A stretch of 64,000 nucleotides of DNA from an uncultured Prevotella sp. (GCA_905233165.1 CAJODL010000004.1:395436-459435); one strand, 5' to 3'; shown: positions 27,797 to 37,957, counted from the first letter of the stretch. A program made the numbers and translations. Notes: generated by a model from the letters alone, not told the origin.

Positions 27797-29059
27797 ATGT
27801 TGTCGAGTCAAAAAAAAATAAACATAAACGTGCTATTTTTCATATTATGTGGGATATGGCTTTTTTCTCTTTTGTTTTTAAGGAAATGGCATATTTTTGG
27901 ACCTGTTAGTTTTCGTAATTTTGCAGGTGTGATTATAGTTCCGTTAGCTTTTTTTATACGTGGTCATATTAAAATTACAAAAACCATTAAATTGTATATC
28001 TTATGGAATATTCTTTATGTGATTGTTAATATGATTAATGGTATGAATGTATTATTGACAAGTGATTATTTGGCATATAATATTGTCTCTTTTTGTATTA
28101 TTTATGCTATACCCAAATTAATTAGAAATGAAAATCATCTTTATATAATAACTATTTGGTTTTTTATTTTTTATATTTTAAATTCTGTAGTTTCAATACT
28201 TCAGTTTGTTAATAATCCTGTTGCATGGGCAATAAGTACTTATATAAGTCCGCTTACAGAAAATGATTTACAGCAGTATTCATATTATGAAGATGCCGAA
28301 AACTTCTTGACGCAAAGTATTTGTAGCGGTTTTAATGGGTTTGTTGTAACAAACGGTTATTTTATTGCATGTTTTCTTCCTATAGCTACTATTTTGTTAT
28401 GGCAGAAAAAAAAGATCTCAATCAATTTAGGTATTTTAGTTCTTTTATTGGGAATGGCAAGCGCCTTTTGTACACAGCAACGAATGTGTTTTCTCTTGTG
28501 TGCTCTTTATATCGTATATATTATCTACTATCGAGTTAGTGCAGGATATAAGGCTTTTCTGTTCTTCATTGGATTATTATTTATTTTGACATATTCAAAT
28601 TCATTTTTATTTGAAAGTTCTTCTTATGGACGTCTTTTATCTATGAATGCAAATGGAAGATCGCAAACATGGGAAATGACGAGTATGTTCTTTACAAATA
28701 CACATTATTTCTTTATGGGTAATGTAGGCGGTAATATAAATGCACAAGAAATGGTACGGACAATGGGGCATAATTGTTTTTTAGATGCATTAAGAAGAGG
28801 AGGCTTTTTTTCTTTGATTATATATATTGTAATGTTTCTTGTGGTCATGTTTGAATTAAAGAATGTTATATTGGACTCTAAAAAAAGAGGAAACCTTTTT
28901 GCTCTTTGTTTCGCAATGGCTGCATTGTTTAATATTTTGTATTCATTTACACATTCTGAAAATATTATTAATGGTAGTATCTTTTTCTGGCTATCTTACA
29001 CTTTAATGCTCACAAGTTTAAATATAAATGCTAATAATCGTAGATATATCGTACAATGA
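27797..29059 (+). CDS. O-antigen/capsule polymerase (Wzy-like) membrane protein
   Basis: The 420-residue protein has about eleven hydrophobic segments and a large extracytoplasmic loop between them (about residues 145-200). NANGRSQTWEM followed by MGHNCFLDALRRGGFFSLII is like the conserved region of O-antigen polymerases and ligases. Family identity is always weak for Wzy, so the call rests on topology and context: only one such protein is in the cluster and a flippase is present. It overlaps the following GT gene by four bases. Confidence 0.78.
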   Translation: MLSSQKKININVLFFILCGIWLFSLLFLRKWHIFGPVSFRNFAGVIIVPLAFFIRGHIKITKTIKLYILWNILYVIVNMINGMNVLLTSDYLAYNIVSFCIIYAIPKLIRNENHLYIITIWFFIFYILNSVVSILQFVNNPVAWAISTYISPLTENDLQQYSYYEDAENFLTQSICSGFNGFVVTNGYFIACFLPIATILLWQKKKISINLGILVLLLGMASAFCTQQRMCFLLCALYIVYIIYYRVSAGYKAFLFFIGLLFILTYSNSFLFESSSYGRLLSMNANGRSQTWEMTSMFFTNTHYFFMGNVGGNINAQEMVRTMGHNCFLDALRRGGFFSLIIYIVMFLVVMFELKNVILDSKKRGNLFALCFAMAALFNILYSFTHSENIINGSIFFWLSYTLMLTSLNINANNRRYIVQ

Positions 29060-30237
29060 AATTAGAAAGAATATTATATGCTTCTCATAGATACCACACT
29101 AACCAAGTGCCAATAATGAAAGGATGGTATGAAAAAGGTGTGAAAGTAAAGTTCCTAGCTCAATATCAAGGAGTTAGTGAGGTGCACGATTATGTGGAAT
29201 TTCATCAACTTTCTCCTTCATTATTCACAATGATGTATAATTGGATTGCAGATAAAATTTACAATCCTTCTGTAGCAGAAAGCAAAAAGGCAACATTATT
29301 CTTTCCTAGTGCTTTTGATACAATAAAGCAAGTCTATAACTTTAAACCGCAGTTAGTAATTCTGCGTAATAGAAGTATATGTAATGCCATAATTTGTTTA
29401 GTTTGTAAATTGATTGGGGTAAAGTATATTATTAATTATACTCAGACAGAATTGTACACCACAATGAATAGATCTAAACGCGTAGGAAATATAGCAAAGC
29501 TTTTCTTTCCAGAAGTTGGCTTTACTCCAGTCTTATATCGTGGAATTTACAGAGAAAAGAATTATGTTCCACAAGAGTGGTTCCATCCCAATTATTATAT
29601 TCCATTAGTGGGCGATATTTCTCAAACACCAAAGAAAAATTTTTTCAAAGACAATGTAATTCATCTTCTTGATGTAGGTAAGTACAGACCTTATAAGAAT
29701 CACTATTTCTTAATAGATGCCCTATCTGAAGTAAAGAATAAAGATAACTTTAGGTTAACAATTATTGGACAGTTGTCACAAGAAGCAGAAAGAGCATACT
29801 ATAATGAGTTAAAGAAATATGTAGAGGACAAAGGTCTTTCTAATATAGTTAGCGTAAATGCAAACGTCCCTTTCCAAGAGATGGATACTATCTATGAAAA
29901 TGCTGATGTTTTAGTTCTTCCGAGTAAATCAGAAACTGCTGGAATGGTTATACTTGAAGCAATGGCAAAAGGCTTGTGTGTAATGAGTGGTAACAATTGT
30001 GGACTTGCTTGTTATTTGGAAGAATCTAATTGTGGCTTTGTTTTTGATATACAGGATACGAAACAATTAGTAGAACAATTGAATAGAATATCCGAGGATA
30101 GAGAAATTATAAAAAAGTATGCAGGAGAAGCCCTGAAAGCTGTTAGTAATAATTATAGTTTTCAGAACTATGTTGATGGTTTAAGATTTCTAATGAGTGA
30201 TTTCTTTCAAGAGAAACTATATATAGAAAATTATTAG
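29056..30237 (+). CDS. Family 4 glycosyltransferase (GT-B)
   Basis: The 393-residue protein has a C-terminal GT-B half with LLDVGKYRPYKNHYFLIDAL, NVPFQEMDTIYENADVLVLP and then SETAGMVILEAMAKGL, the E-x7-E nucleotide-sugar site of GT4 enzymes. The N-terminal acceptor half (LYASHRYHTNQVPIMKGWYE) is specific to this group. It overlaps the polymerase by four bases and is followed after one base by another GT4. Donor and linkage are unknown. Confidence 0.85.
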   Translation: MKLERILYASHRYHTNQVPIMKGWYEKGVKVKFLAQYQGVSEVHDYVEFHQLSPSLFTMMYNWIADKIYNPSVAESKKATLFFPSAFDTIKQVYNFKPQLVILRNRSICNAIICLVCKLIGVKYIINYTQTELYTTMNRSKRVGNIAKLFFPEVGFTPVLYRGIYREKNYVPQEWFHPNYYIPLVGDISQTPKKNFFKDNVIHLLDVGKYRPYKNHYFLIDALSEVKNKDNFRLTIIGQLSQEAERAYYNELKKYVEDKGLSNIVSVNANVPFQEMDTIYENADVLVLPSKSETAGMVILEAMAKGLCVMSGNNCGLACYLEESNCGFVFDIQDTKQLVEQLNRISEDREIIKKYAGEALKAVSNNYSFQNYVDGLRFLMSDFFQEKLYIENY

Positions 30238-30238
30238 A

Positions 30239-31321
30239 ATGAAGAAAATACTTTGTTTGATTGATACTTTAGGTTTTGGAGGTGGTGCTGAAAGACAAAT
30301 GGCTGGTCTTGCAGGACTATTATATCAAAGAGGATTTAATGTTGATATCGCAACCTATCATAAACATGACATGAACCCTTTTTTGAAAAAAAAATATGGG
30401 ATAGAATCACATAATCTTGATTGTGAAAATAGTCAATGGGATAAATTCAAAAAAGTCAGGCGTTTTATTAAAAATGGTAGATATGATACAGTGATTGCGT
30501 ATAAAGATGGTGCAACAAAGTTAGCTTGCCTTTGTAAATTATCAGGATTAAACTATCATCTTATTGTTTCAGAAAGAAATACTACGACAATTTTATCAAA
30601 AGCAGAAAGGGTAAAATTTTTCTTGTATAAGATGGCAGATTACATCGTACCAAATTCTTATTCGCAAGGTACATTCATTTGTAGTCATTTTCCTAATCTC
30701 GCATCGAAAATAAAAGTTATAACAAATTTTACGGATATTCATTATTTTACGCCAATCTCTTATTGTAATAAAAGTGATAAAATTAATATTCTCGTTACAG
30801 CAAGAATAGCTCCTCAGAAAAATATAATTTCGTTTATGAAAGTTATTCGACGAATGAAAGATAATAATATTCCTGTGCATTTTGATTGGTATGGAGGTGT
30901 ATATGTTGGTAAAGAAGAATATGGGAAACTAGTAAAATCTGAATATGAAATGTTAAATATTGCAGATTATCTTTCATTTCATAAACCAACAAGAGATATA
31001 GTTAAAGCTTATCAAAGTTGTGACGTTTTTTGTTTACCTTCTATTCATGAAGGTTATCCAAATGTTGTATGTGAAGCAATGAGTTGTGGAAAACCAATAA
31101 TATGCAGCAGGATATGTGATAATCCTCAAATTATAGAAGAAAATATAAATGGACAGATGTTTAACCCTATGGAGGAAGATGATATGTATCGTGTTATTGT
31201 TGGTTTTTGTTCTCAACCAAAGTTAAAACTTCAAGAAATGGGGCAAGAAAGTCGTAGAATAGCCTTGGAAAAATTCTCAGAAAAGACTTTTGTTAATAAC
31301 TATATTGAATTACTAAAATGA
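30239..31321 (+). CDS. Family 4 glycosyltransferase (GT-B)
   Basis: The 360-residue protein starts KILCLIDTLGFGGGAERQMA, the glycine-rich acceptor loop of GT4. ILVTARIAPQKNIISFMKVI, YQSCDVFCLPSIHEGYPNVV and CEAMSCGKPII follow, giving the E-x7-E site. The stop overlaps the next start by four bases. This gene, its two neighbours and the polymerase are so tightly packed that they are probably translated from one mRNA. Confidence 0.87.
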   Translation: MKKILCLIDTLGFGGGAERQMAGLAGLLYQRGFNVDIATYHKHDMNPFLKKKYGIESHNLDCENSQWDKFKKVRRFIKNGRYDTVIAYKDGATKLACLCKLSGLNYHLIVSERNTTTILSKAERVKFFLYKMADYIVPNSYSQGTFICSHFPNLASKIKVITNFTDIHYFTPISYCNKSDKINILVTARIAPQKNIISFMKVIRRMKDNNIPVHFDWYGGVYVGKEEYGKLVKSEYEMLNIADYLSFHKPTRDIVKAYQSCDVFCLPSIHEGYPNVVCEAMSCGKPIICSRICDNPQIIEENINGQMFNPMEEDDMYRVIVGFCSQPKLKLQEMGQESRRIALEKFSEKTFVNNYIELLK

Positions 31322-32415
31322 AAAGTGTAATTGTCATAGGAAGTGGTAATCATCATAACACATTAGGTGTTATAAGAGCTCTCGGCGAATATGGGTATGG
31401 TGTGGATTTAATTACCTATGGTGATAAACGTAAAAACTATGTTGCCTATAGTCGATATGTTAATGCATATCATAATCTCAAAAACATAGATGATTTATGT
31501 ACTTTCCTTCAAACCCGACATAATGCATTTGATAAAACTATAATAATTTCTTGTGCGGATGCAGTTACAGAGCATTTAAATCTGAATAAATCCAAACTCG
31601 AATCTCGTTATATTTTTCCGGGTGTACCAGAGGAGGGAAAAATGGTTGAGTTAATGGATAAAACCACAATGATTCAGATGGCTGCTGCCAGAGGGGTGAA
31701 ATCCCCGCAAGTATGGATGTTACCTGAGGAAAGAGAAAAAGTAACATTTCCATGTATGACAAAGGTGCATATAAGTAGTCATGGTGCTAAAACGGATATT
31801 GTTATATGCCATACTGAAAATCAATTAAATGAATTCCTACGAGATAACACGGATGATATTTTTGCGCAAGCCTATATAAAAAAGAAAGAAGAAATCCAAT
31901 TTATAGGATGTTCTCTCGATGATGGTAACAAGATTATAATTCCAGGAATGAGTAAAGTGCTACGTTCGCAACCGAATACTAATACTGGTTTCCTAGAATA
32001 TGGTCCAATTGATCCATTCTATAATGAAACAGTAGAAAATGCCAAGAAATATATCAGAGATTGTCAGTATTCTGGACTATTTAGTTTTGAGATAATGAGA
32101 GACTGGGATGATAAGATTTGGTTTCTCGAAATAAATTTTCGCAACGATGGTAATGCATGGTGCACAACTAAAGCAGGCATAAACCTTCCTGTTATATGGG
32201 TAAAAGCTTGTTTAGGAGAAGATTATTCAAGTGAAATATGCTCACCTAGAAAAATATTAATGATGCCTGAGTTTCAAGATATTAAACTCGTTTTTCAGCG
32301 TAAGATTCCTATATGGCAGTGGATAAAGGACTGGAAACGAACAGATTATTTTATGGAGTATGACAAAAAAGATACTAGGCCTTTTTGGCAATATATAATA
32401 AATAAACTTAGATAA
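31318..32415 (+). CDS. ATP-grasp enzyme (carboxylate-amine ligase-like)
   Basis: The 365-residue protein has an N-terminal Rossmann-like part (VIVIGSGNHHNTLGVIRALG) and an ATP-grasp body with FPCMTKVHISSHGAKTD, FAQAYIKKKEEIQFIG and FSFEIMRDWDDKIWFLEINFR. The last segment, with its E and N residues, is the Mg-ATP site. Such enzymes join a carboxylate to an amine or other nucleophile through an acyl phosphate. In a polysaccharide cluster it could attach an amino acid or another acyl group to an amino sugar. The substrate is unknown. Confidence 0.75.
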   Translation: MKSVIVIGSGNHHNTLGVIRALGEYGYGVDLITYGDKRKNYVAYSRYVNAYHNLKNIDDLCTFLQTRHNAFDKTIIISCADAVTEHLNLNKSKLESRYIFPGVPEEGKMVELMDKTTMIQMAAARGVKSPQVWMLPEEREKVTFPCMTKVHISSHGAKTDIVICHTENQLNEFLRDNTDDIFAQAYIKKKEEIQFIGCSLDDGNKIIIPGMSKVLRSQPNTNTGFLEYGPIDPFYNETVENAKKYIRDCQYSGLFSFEIMRDWDDKIWFLEINFRNDGNAWCTTKAGINLPVIWVKACLGEDYSSEICSPRKILMMPEFQDIKLVFQRKIPIWQWIKDWKRTDYFMEYDKKDTRPFWQYIINKLR

Positions 32416-32431
32416 GAATAAATTAAAAACT

Positions 32432-33529
32432 ATGAAGATATTGCATTTAATAGACAGGATGAGCATGGGCGGAGCTCAAAGTCTGGTTGTGGAGATTGCA
32501 ACGGTTCAGAAAAAAAATGGACATAGTGTTGACGTTCTTCAACTTTTTGATTCTCCTGATAGGACATTTCCGGATAGACTTATTAACTTAGGAATTCCTG
32601 TTAGTGCATTGTCTAAAGGAAGTATGTATAATCCAATGCATATTTTTAAAATCAAACCAATACTCAAAAATTATGATATAGTTCATGTTCACTTGTTTCC
32701 TGCATTATATTGGGCTGGTTTTGCAAATATGTTGACAGGTTGCAAAACGCCCATGGTTTACACCGAACATTCTACTTATAATAAACGTAGAGAAAAATAC
32801 TTTTTGAGGTTGATAGACAAATTTGTTTATTCAAAGTGCTACAAATGTGTTATAGCGTGTGCAGATAAAGCGTTAGAAACTTTTCGTAATTATTTTCCAA
32901 AAGTTAATTCCATATCAATACCTAATGGTGTTGATACAGCAAGGTATAAAAATGCTATTCCATATACTAAAAAAGAATTGATTGGAACAGACGAAGATGT
33001 TTTTACAATCACAATGGTTGCAAGATATACTTACCCTAAACGTCAAGACACAATTGTTGAAGCTATATCAAAACTACCAGAAAAATATCATGCTATTTTA
33101 GTTGGAAGTAAGAAAGATGACATAGAGGCTATTCAGCTAAGAAAAATGTGTGATGAATTAGGTGTATCACATCGAGTTCATTCTTTATATATAAGAAAAG
33201 ATGTTCCTCGAATCTTAAAAAGTTCAGATGTGATCTGTATGTCTTCGATTTATGAAGGATTGTCACTGTCTTCTATAGAAGGTATGGCAAGCGGACATCC
33301 ATTCATTGCGACTAACGTAAATGGTTTACGAGAAATTGTAAAAGGTGCTGGTGAATTGTTTGAACTTGGTGATAGTCAGGGATTAGCTAATCTTATAATT
33401 AAACTATCAGAAGACAATGATTTTTATAATATGGTATCAAAGCATTGTGAAGAACGTGCTCAACAGTTTGATATACATAATGTTGTCAGTAAATATATGG
33501 ATGTATACAAAAAATATTTAAACCTATAG
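32432..33529 (+). CDS. Family 4 glycosyltransferase (GT-B)
   Basis: The 365-residue protein starts ILHLIDRMSMGGAQSLVVEI. VHVHLFPALYWAGF and VYTEHSTYNKR are N-domain landmarks. TMVARYTYPKRQDTIVEAIS, SSDVICMSSIYEGLSLSSIE and GMASGHPFIATNVNGLREIV give the C-domain donor site. It is the last glycosyltransferase of the AT-rich run. Sugar specificity is unknown. Confidence 0.87.
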   Translation: MKILHLIDRMSMGGAQSLVVEIATVQKKNGHSVDVLQLFDSPDRTFPDRLINLGIPVSALSKGSMYNPMHIFKIKPILKNYDIVHVHLFPALYWAGFANMLTGCKTPMVYTEHSTYNKRREKYFLRLIDKFVYSKCYKCVIACADKALETFRNYFPKVNSISIPNGVDTARYKNAIPYTKKELIGTDEDVFTITMVARYTYPKRQDTIVEAISKLPEKYHAILVGSKKDDIEAIQLRKMCDELGVSHRVHSLYIRKDVPRILKSSDVICMSSIYEGLSLSSIEGMASGHPFIATNVNGLREIVKGAGELFELGDSQGLANLIIKLSEDNDFYNMVSKHCEERAQQFDIHNVVSKYMDVYKKYLNL

Positions 33530-33575
33530 TATATATTATATAATTATTATAACCTAAATAGGCGAGTAATCATAT

Positions 33576-35456
33576 ATGTATATGAAATTATTAAATATAA
33601 ACTTTATTTTGTTGTTTTGTTTTATACAACAACTAGCTTTTTCACAGTCATTAAATGAGAATATTATCTCTATTTATAGTAAAAATCCCAAAGATAATAC
33701 CTCTCAACAATGGTATGTTGAATCTATAGGAGATACTGTTTACACTTTGGGCTCTTATGGAATAAGAGCATACGATTATAAAGATAAGTACAATCCGTAT
33801 CTAATGATAGAAAACGAAGAACCCTCTTCATACATGAAGTGGGCTAGGTCCTTATGTGGTGGTGATGATGTTTTGTTCGTTGCTACCAGACAAGCTTCAG
33901 GCGGAGAAAAGGAGAGATATGCTCCAAATTATAGGTTTAGATTTGAAAATAAAATTAAAGATTTTACAGAGAATACAGGAGATTTTGATAATTTTATAAA
34001 TGATGGGAATATTTCTGTTGATGAATATGGTGAGCCTGATATGAATTATGGTGTTCATAGTCTCAGGCTAGTTTCTAATTCGAATTTATCATCTCAAAGT
34101 TTTGCCATACTTGAAAAACAGGGAGCAAATGTTAGTTCACAAAAATATGGTTCTTTATGGATAAAAATTTGTTCTTTACAGAATTCCGATGCAGTAATTC
34201 CACTGCGCAGAAATGATGATGAGAATGTTTTTGCTATCAAAATTTCTCCAACATCTGATTTAAAATTTAAAATATTATTATCAGATAAAAGTTCTGAAGA
34301 TGAAACTGTTTTGTTTGATAAGAATACTTGGTATAACATAAAATTTTATATTGATGATAATACTTCAAAGTTATGGTGGCGAACAAAAGAATGTGGTGAA
34401 TGGTCCATATTACAAGAGGGAACAGGCATAAAAGAGTTTAATAAGATATCTGTTGGATTAATTACTGCAGAATCTAATGCATCTGTTTTAATTGACGATT
34501 ATTATTGTCATTCTTCTAACATAGATAATGTAACTTACGTGAATGGTAGTCTTGAAGTATTAGATAAAAAGACTCTTAATGTAATAAATAAATACAACAC
34601 AGATATTAAGCTAGTCAAATGTAAAATGCTTGATAGTCTTTTGGTTGTATCAGGTTTACGTGGCTTTAATATTTATAATAAAAAAAATGAAAAAGATTTA
34701 GAATTATTATATGCACATAGAGAAAGTGAATTCCTTGAATTTCAGGGATTAGATTTTTTTAAAAAAGATGAAAAAACGTATGTAGTCTTTTCAAACTACG
34801 GAAGTGGCATTAGTATTTGGGATATTAGTGATCCCAATAATACGATTAAAATTAAAGATATATCATTTTCTGGTTTGAATGTTTTAAATTATCAGATACC
34901 TTCTAAAAAGAGGTTTACATTTGATTTGTTTGTAGATTATCCTTATGTGTATTCTACATTATCAAATAAATCACGTTTCTTTATGACAGAGAATGACTGC
35001 AGAGGTTTAATTGTGTATGATATCTCTAATTTGAAAAATGTAAAAGCAAAGGTCTATCTTGTTAATAAAGAGGATTGTTTTTCAACAGTTACAGCCGATG
35101 AATCTCCAACAGTAATTAGAAAACAGGGTGATTATATTTATGTAAATATGGCTGAGCGTGGTTTGGGCGTTTATAAAATGGAAGATGAAGGGGAATTTAC
35201 TTATTTAGGTTTGACAAGTATATATGATGGAACAGCTATTAGAGCTTTTGACATTGTTGATGATATAATATACTCAAGTGCTTTCATAGGAGATTCTATA
35301 TTTTGCGTAAAAAACAATATGAAGCCTAGTCTTATAAAGAATATAAGGGCTCAAAATATAGATAATAAAGAGATATATGATCTTTTTGGTAGAAAGGTTA
35401 CTAAACCCAATAAAGGTGTTTACATTATTAATGGAAAGAAATTTATTATCAAATAA
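33576..35456 (+). CDS. Large secreted protein: LamG-like plus LVIVD-type propeller, with C-terminal sorting-like tail
   Basis: The 626-residue protein begins with a signal peptide (LLNINFILLFCFIQQLAFSQ; the ATG at 33582 fits this best). Residues ~100-265 look like a concanavalin/LamG-type jelly roll with SLRLVSNSNLSSQSFAILEK and a late VGLITAESNASVLIDDYYC. Several propeller repeats follow, such as VVSGLRGFNIYNKK and YGSGISIWDISDPNN (LVIVD type). The end EIYDLFGRKVTKPNKGVYII is the common C-terminal tail of exported Bacteroidales proteins, possibly a type IX secretion signal. It closes the AT-rich cluster. Function is unknown; binding or processing of the surface polymer is an inference. Confidence 0.68.
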   Translation: MYMKLLNINFILLFCFIQQLAFSQSLNENIISIYSKNPKDNTSQQWYVESIGDTVYTLGSYGIRAYDYKDKYNPYLMIENEEPSSYMKWARSLCGGDDVLFVATRQASGGEKERYAPNYRFRFENKIKDFTENTGDFDNFINDGNISVDEYGEPDMNYGVHSLRLVSNSNLSSQSFAILEKQGANVSSQKYGSLWIKICSLQNSDAVIPLRRNDDENVFAIKISPTSDLKFKILLSDKSSEDETVLFDKNTWYNIKFYIDDNTSKLWWRTKECGEWSILQEGTGIKEFNKISVGLITAESNASVLIDDYYCHSSNIDNVTYVNGSLEVLDKKTLNVINKYNTDIKLVKCKMLDSLLVVSGLRGFNIYNKKNEKDLELLYAHRESEFLEFQGLDFFKKDEKTYVVFSNYGSGISIWDISDPNNTIKIKDISFSGLNVLNYQIPSKKRFTFDLFVDYPYVYSTLSNKSRFFMTENDCRGLIVYDISNLKNVKAKVYLVNKEDCFSTVTADESPTVIRKQGDYIYVNMAERGLGVYKMEDEGEFTYLGLTSIYDGTAIRAFDIVDDIIYSSAFIGDSIFCVKNNMKPSLIKNIRAQNIDNKEIYDLFGRKVTKPNKGVYIINGKKFIIK

Positions 35457-35463
35457 AGTTATC

Positions 35464-36636
35464 ATGAAAATCGGAATAGCAGCAGTTACTTATAAAGATA
35501 ATTTTGGTAGTGCCCTCCAGACGTATGCTACGCAATATACGTTGGAGAAGCTTGGATATGATGCACGCATTTTCGAGATAAAGGGTGTGCATCGGAGTAT
35601 CTTTATAAAGAAATTGCTTTATTATGCAGGGCGTCTGTTTGACCCGGTAGAGGCAAAGTATCTGTTTGCCAATCTGACCAGTCGTTCGAGGAAGCAGGCT
35701 TCTGTGGCATCGGATGGGTTTGCTCAGGAAATGAAGGTGCGTCATCAGATGTATGCCGACTTCAATAAGAAGTGGAACAAGATGCTGCCTACCGTAAAAG
35801 GATGGGATGGTCTTCGCAAACAGGCTTCAGAGATGGATGCTGTGGTGGTTGGCAGTGACCAGCTATGGCGTCCTTCTAACATTGTGGGGTGTTACTATAC
35901 ACTTGAGTTTGTTCCAGACGACATAAAGAAAATAGCATTCTCTACCAGCTTCGGTGTTCCAGAGTTGCCTGCACGCTTGCATAAGCATGCTAAGAGATAT
36001 CTGTCGCGCATAGAACATATCAGTGTGCGTGAGGATAGCGGTGCTGACATCGTTAAGAAGGAGAGTGGTAGGGAGGCAACAGTGGTGTGTGACCCCACGA
36101 TGATGTTAACAGCAGAGGAGTGGATGCATATACAGGATGAGAAGCCCTTTGCTGAAGGAAATTATATCTTGATGTACCTGATGGGTGACAACCCTGAGCA
36201 ACGTGAGTTTGTGAAAGCGTTGAGCAAGGCTACTGGTTGCAGGATAATAGGACTGTTGCATGGTGCTACATATATATCATACGATGAAGATGTGGTGGAT
36301 GAAAAACCATTTAACGTAGGACCTGCGGAATTTGTAAACCTTATTCGCAATGCGCAATATGTTTGTACAGATTCCTTCCACTGTTGTGTGTTCAGCATAT
36401 TGAATTCTACTAAGTTCTTTGCTTTCCGCAGGTGGCCGGACGGTAGTAAGTTCTCTGCTAATGACAGACTCTATACCTTGTTGAAGTTTACGGGACTGGA
36501 TCGCAGGATGTTGATGGGTACAGAGGATGTCAACAAGTGCATTGCTGACCAGATTAATTTCAATGACGTATTGGAAAAGGTTGCAGCAAAGCGGAAGATG
36601 TCAATGGAGTTTTTGGTTAATGCACTAAAATCATAG
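35464..36636 (+). CDS. Polysaccharide pyruvyl transferase family protein
   Basis: The 390-residue protein starts KIGIAAVTYKDNFGSALQTY, the family N-terminus. An in-frame upstream ATG at 35377 lies inside the preceding gene and was rejected. VVGSDQLWRPSNIVG and AQYVCTDSFHCCVFSILNST are the central and C-terminal landmarks. The gene is clearly richer in G+C than everything from 12.7 to 35.4 kb, so it marks the edge of the acquired block. Members of this branch (with NFGSALQTYA) are often found with nitroreductase-like or GT genes and their reaction is unproven. Confidence 0.82.
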   Translation: MKIGIAAVTYKDNFGSALQTYATQYTLEKLGYDARIFEIKGVHRSIFIKKLLYYAGRLFDPVEAKYLFANLTSRSRKQASVASDGFAQEMKVRHQMYADFNKKWNKMLPTVKGWDGLRKQASEMDAVVVGSDQLWRPSNIVGCYYTLEFVPDDIKKIAFSTSFGVPELPARLHKHAKRYLSRIEHISVREDSGADIVKKESGREATVVCDPTMMLTAEEWMHIQDEKPFAEGNYILMYLMGDNPEQREFVKALSKATGCRIIGLLHGATYISYDEDVVDEKPFNVGPAEFVNLIRNAQYVCTDSFHCCVFSILNSTKFFAFRRWPDGSKFSANDRLYTLLKFTGLDRRMLMGTEDVNKCIADQINFNDVLEKVAAKRKMSMEFLVNALKS

Positions 36637-36637
36637 A

Positions 36638-37957
36638 ATGGAAAAGAAAGTGTCAAGATTATTGATGATTTTCTCTCTAGCAGTATTCCTGTCATGTGGC
36701 TTTGGGAGTGCAGAAAAAAAATCTATTATAGAGAAAATTGAAACAGATACAATAGAATCATTAATTCTTGGTACTGTTGATGGAGATAAAATAATAATAA
36801 ACAAGGATGTCGACTTGAAGGGCAATATTTGCAAAATTCCTGCTGAAAAGACATTAGTCTTTAAAGGCGGGCTGATAAAGAATGGTGTCCTTCATGGTAG
36901 TATGACAAAGATTGAATGTAAGGGAAAGGCTTTCAACAGAGTCACCATAAAAGGGAGTTGGGATATACCTGAGATATCAACTAAACTATTCGCTGATTTG
37001 AGTTATGAGAATTCTCTGCGAGATGTGGTATCATTAGCGCATCCAAAGGTGAAGAATAAGATTGTGATAGAGAAAAGTGAATATAAGGTAAGAGCAGAGA
37101 AAAAGCCAAATGTATGTATACCAATATGTAGCAATACAGACTTTATCTTTAAGGGAATTATACGACTAGTTGCTAATAACTTAAGAGGCTACAATATTAT
37201 TCAAGCGAAAGGAAAGAATATAAACATAAAAGGCAATGGTACGATTATTGGTGATAAGCATACCCATACTGGTACAGAAGGAGAGTGGGGAATGGGTATC
37301 GATCTGAATGAAGCAATAAATACTACAGTATCAGGATTGACAATAAAAGATTGTTGGGGCGACTGCATATATGTAGGTGGAAATTCACGGAACGTTCTGA
37401 TAGAGAAATGCGTGTTGGATCATGGACGTAGGCAGGGAGTATCTGTAACAAAAGCGAATGGTGTAATAATTAGGAATTGTACTATCACAAATGTGGGTGG
37501 CACAGCTCCAGAATATGCTATAGATATTGAGCCTAACAGACCTGATTCTGTAGATAACATATTGATAGAGAATGTTACAGTGAAAAAATGTGAGGGAGGG
37601 TTTGATGTTACACGAAAAAAAACAAAGTATGGTGCAAGGACTCCTTGGATAGGAAATGTTGTTATAAAGAACAGTAAGGTGTTCTCTAAAAGCAAAGTTC
37701 CAATTGTGGTTAGGAGATGTGAAAATATAAAAATAGAGAAATGTTATCTTTATGCTCAGAAAGGATGGACTGCAATAACTATTATGGAAGCAGGGAAAGC
37801 TGTTGTTAAGAATAATACTGCGAGTATTGATGGTAGCATTATAGAGAAAACTATAAATGGTGCAAAGCGACTCGTGGGAAAAGGTGCAGATCCTATACAT
37901 GTGAAGACAACTGGTAAGAGCATTGTTAAGAACAATAAAGTGGTGGAGAGGGAATAG
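36638..37957 (+). CDS. Right-handed beta-helix (pectate-lyase-like) lipoprotein
   Basis: The 439-residue protein begins with a lipoprotein signal (SRLLMIFSLAVFLSCGFGSA, lipobox LSC). The body consists of short parallel beta-helix rungs such as NTTVSGLTIKDCWGDCIYVG, VLIEKCVLDHGRRQGVSVTK and VIIRNCTITNVGG. Proteins with this fold cut or bind acidic polysaccharides. Spacing is one base from the preceding gene. It could be a lyase or epimerase acting on the exported polymer; no catalytic residues were assigned. Location: periplasm or outer membrane. Confidence 0.72.
   Translation: MEKKVSRLLMIFSLAVFLSCGFGSAEKKSIIEKIETDTIESLILGTVDGDKIIINKDVDLKGNICKIPAEKTLVFKGGLIKNGVLHGSMTKIECKGKAFNRVTIKGSWDIPEISTKLFADLSYENSLRDVVSLAHPKVKNKIVIEKSEYKVRAEKKPNVCIPICSNTDFIFKGIIRLVANNLRGYNIIQAKGKNINIKGNGTIIGDKHTHTGTEGEWGMGIDLNEAINTTVSGLTIKDCWGDCIYVGGNSRNVLIEKCVLDHGRRQGVSVTKANGVIIRNCTITNVGGTAPEYAIDIEPNRPDSVDNILIENVTVKKCEGGFDVTRKKTKYGARTPWIGNVVIKNSKVFSKSKVPIVVRRCENIKIEKCYLYAQKGWTAITIMEAGKAVVKNNTASIDGSIIEKTINGAKRLVGKGADPIHVKTTGKSIVKNNKVVERE

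Noticed and set aside
35377..35463. Longer start for the pyruvyltransferase at 35464
   Set aside because: The extra 29 codons lie in the tail of the preceding secreted protein gene and precede the family's natural N-terminus.
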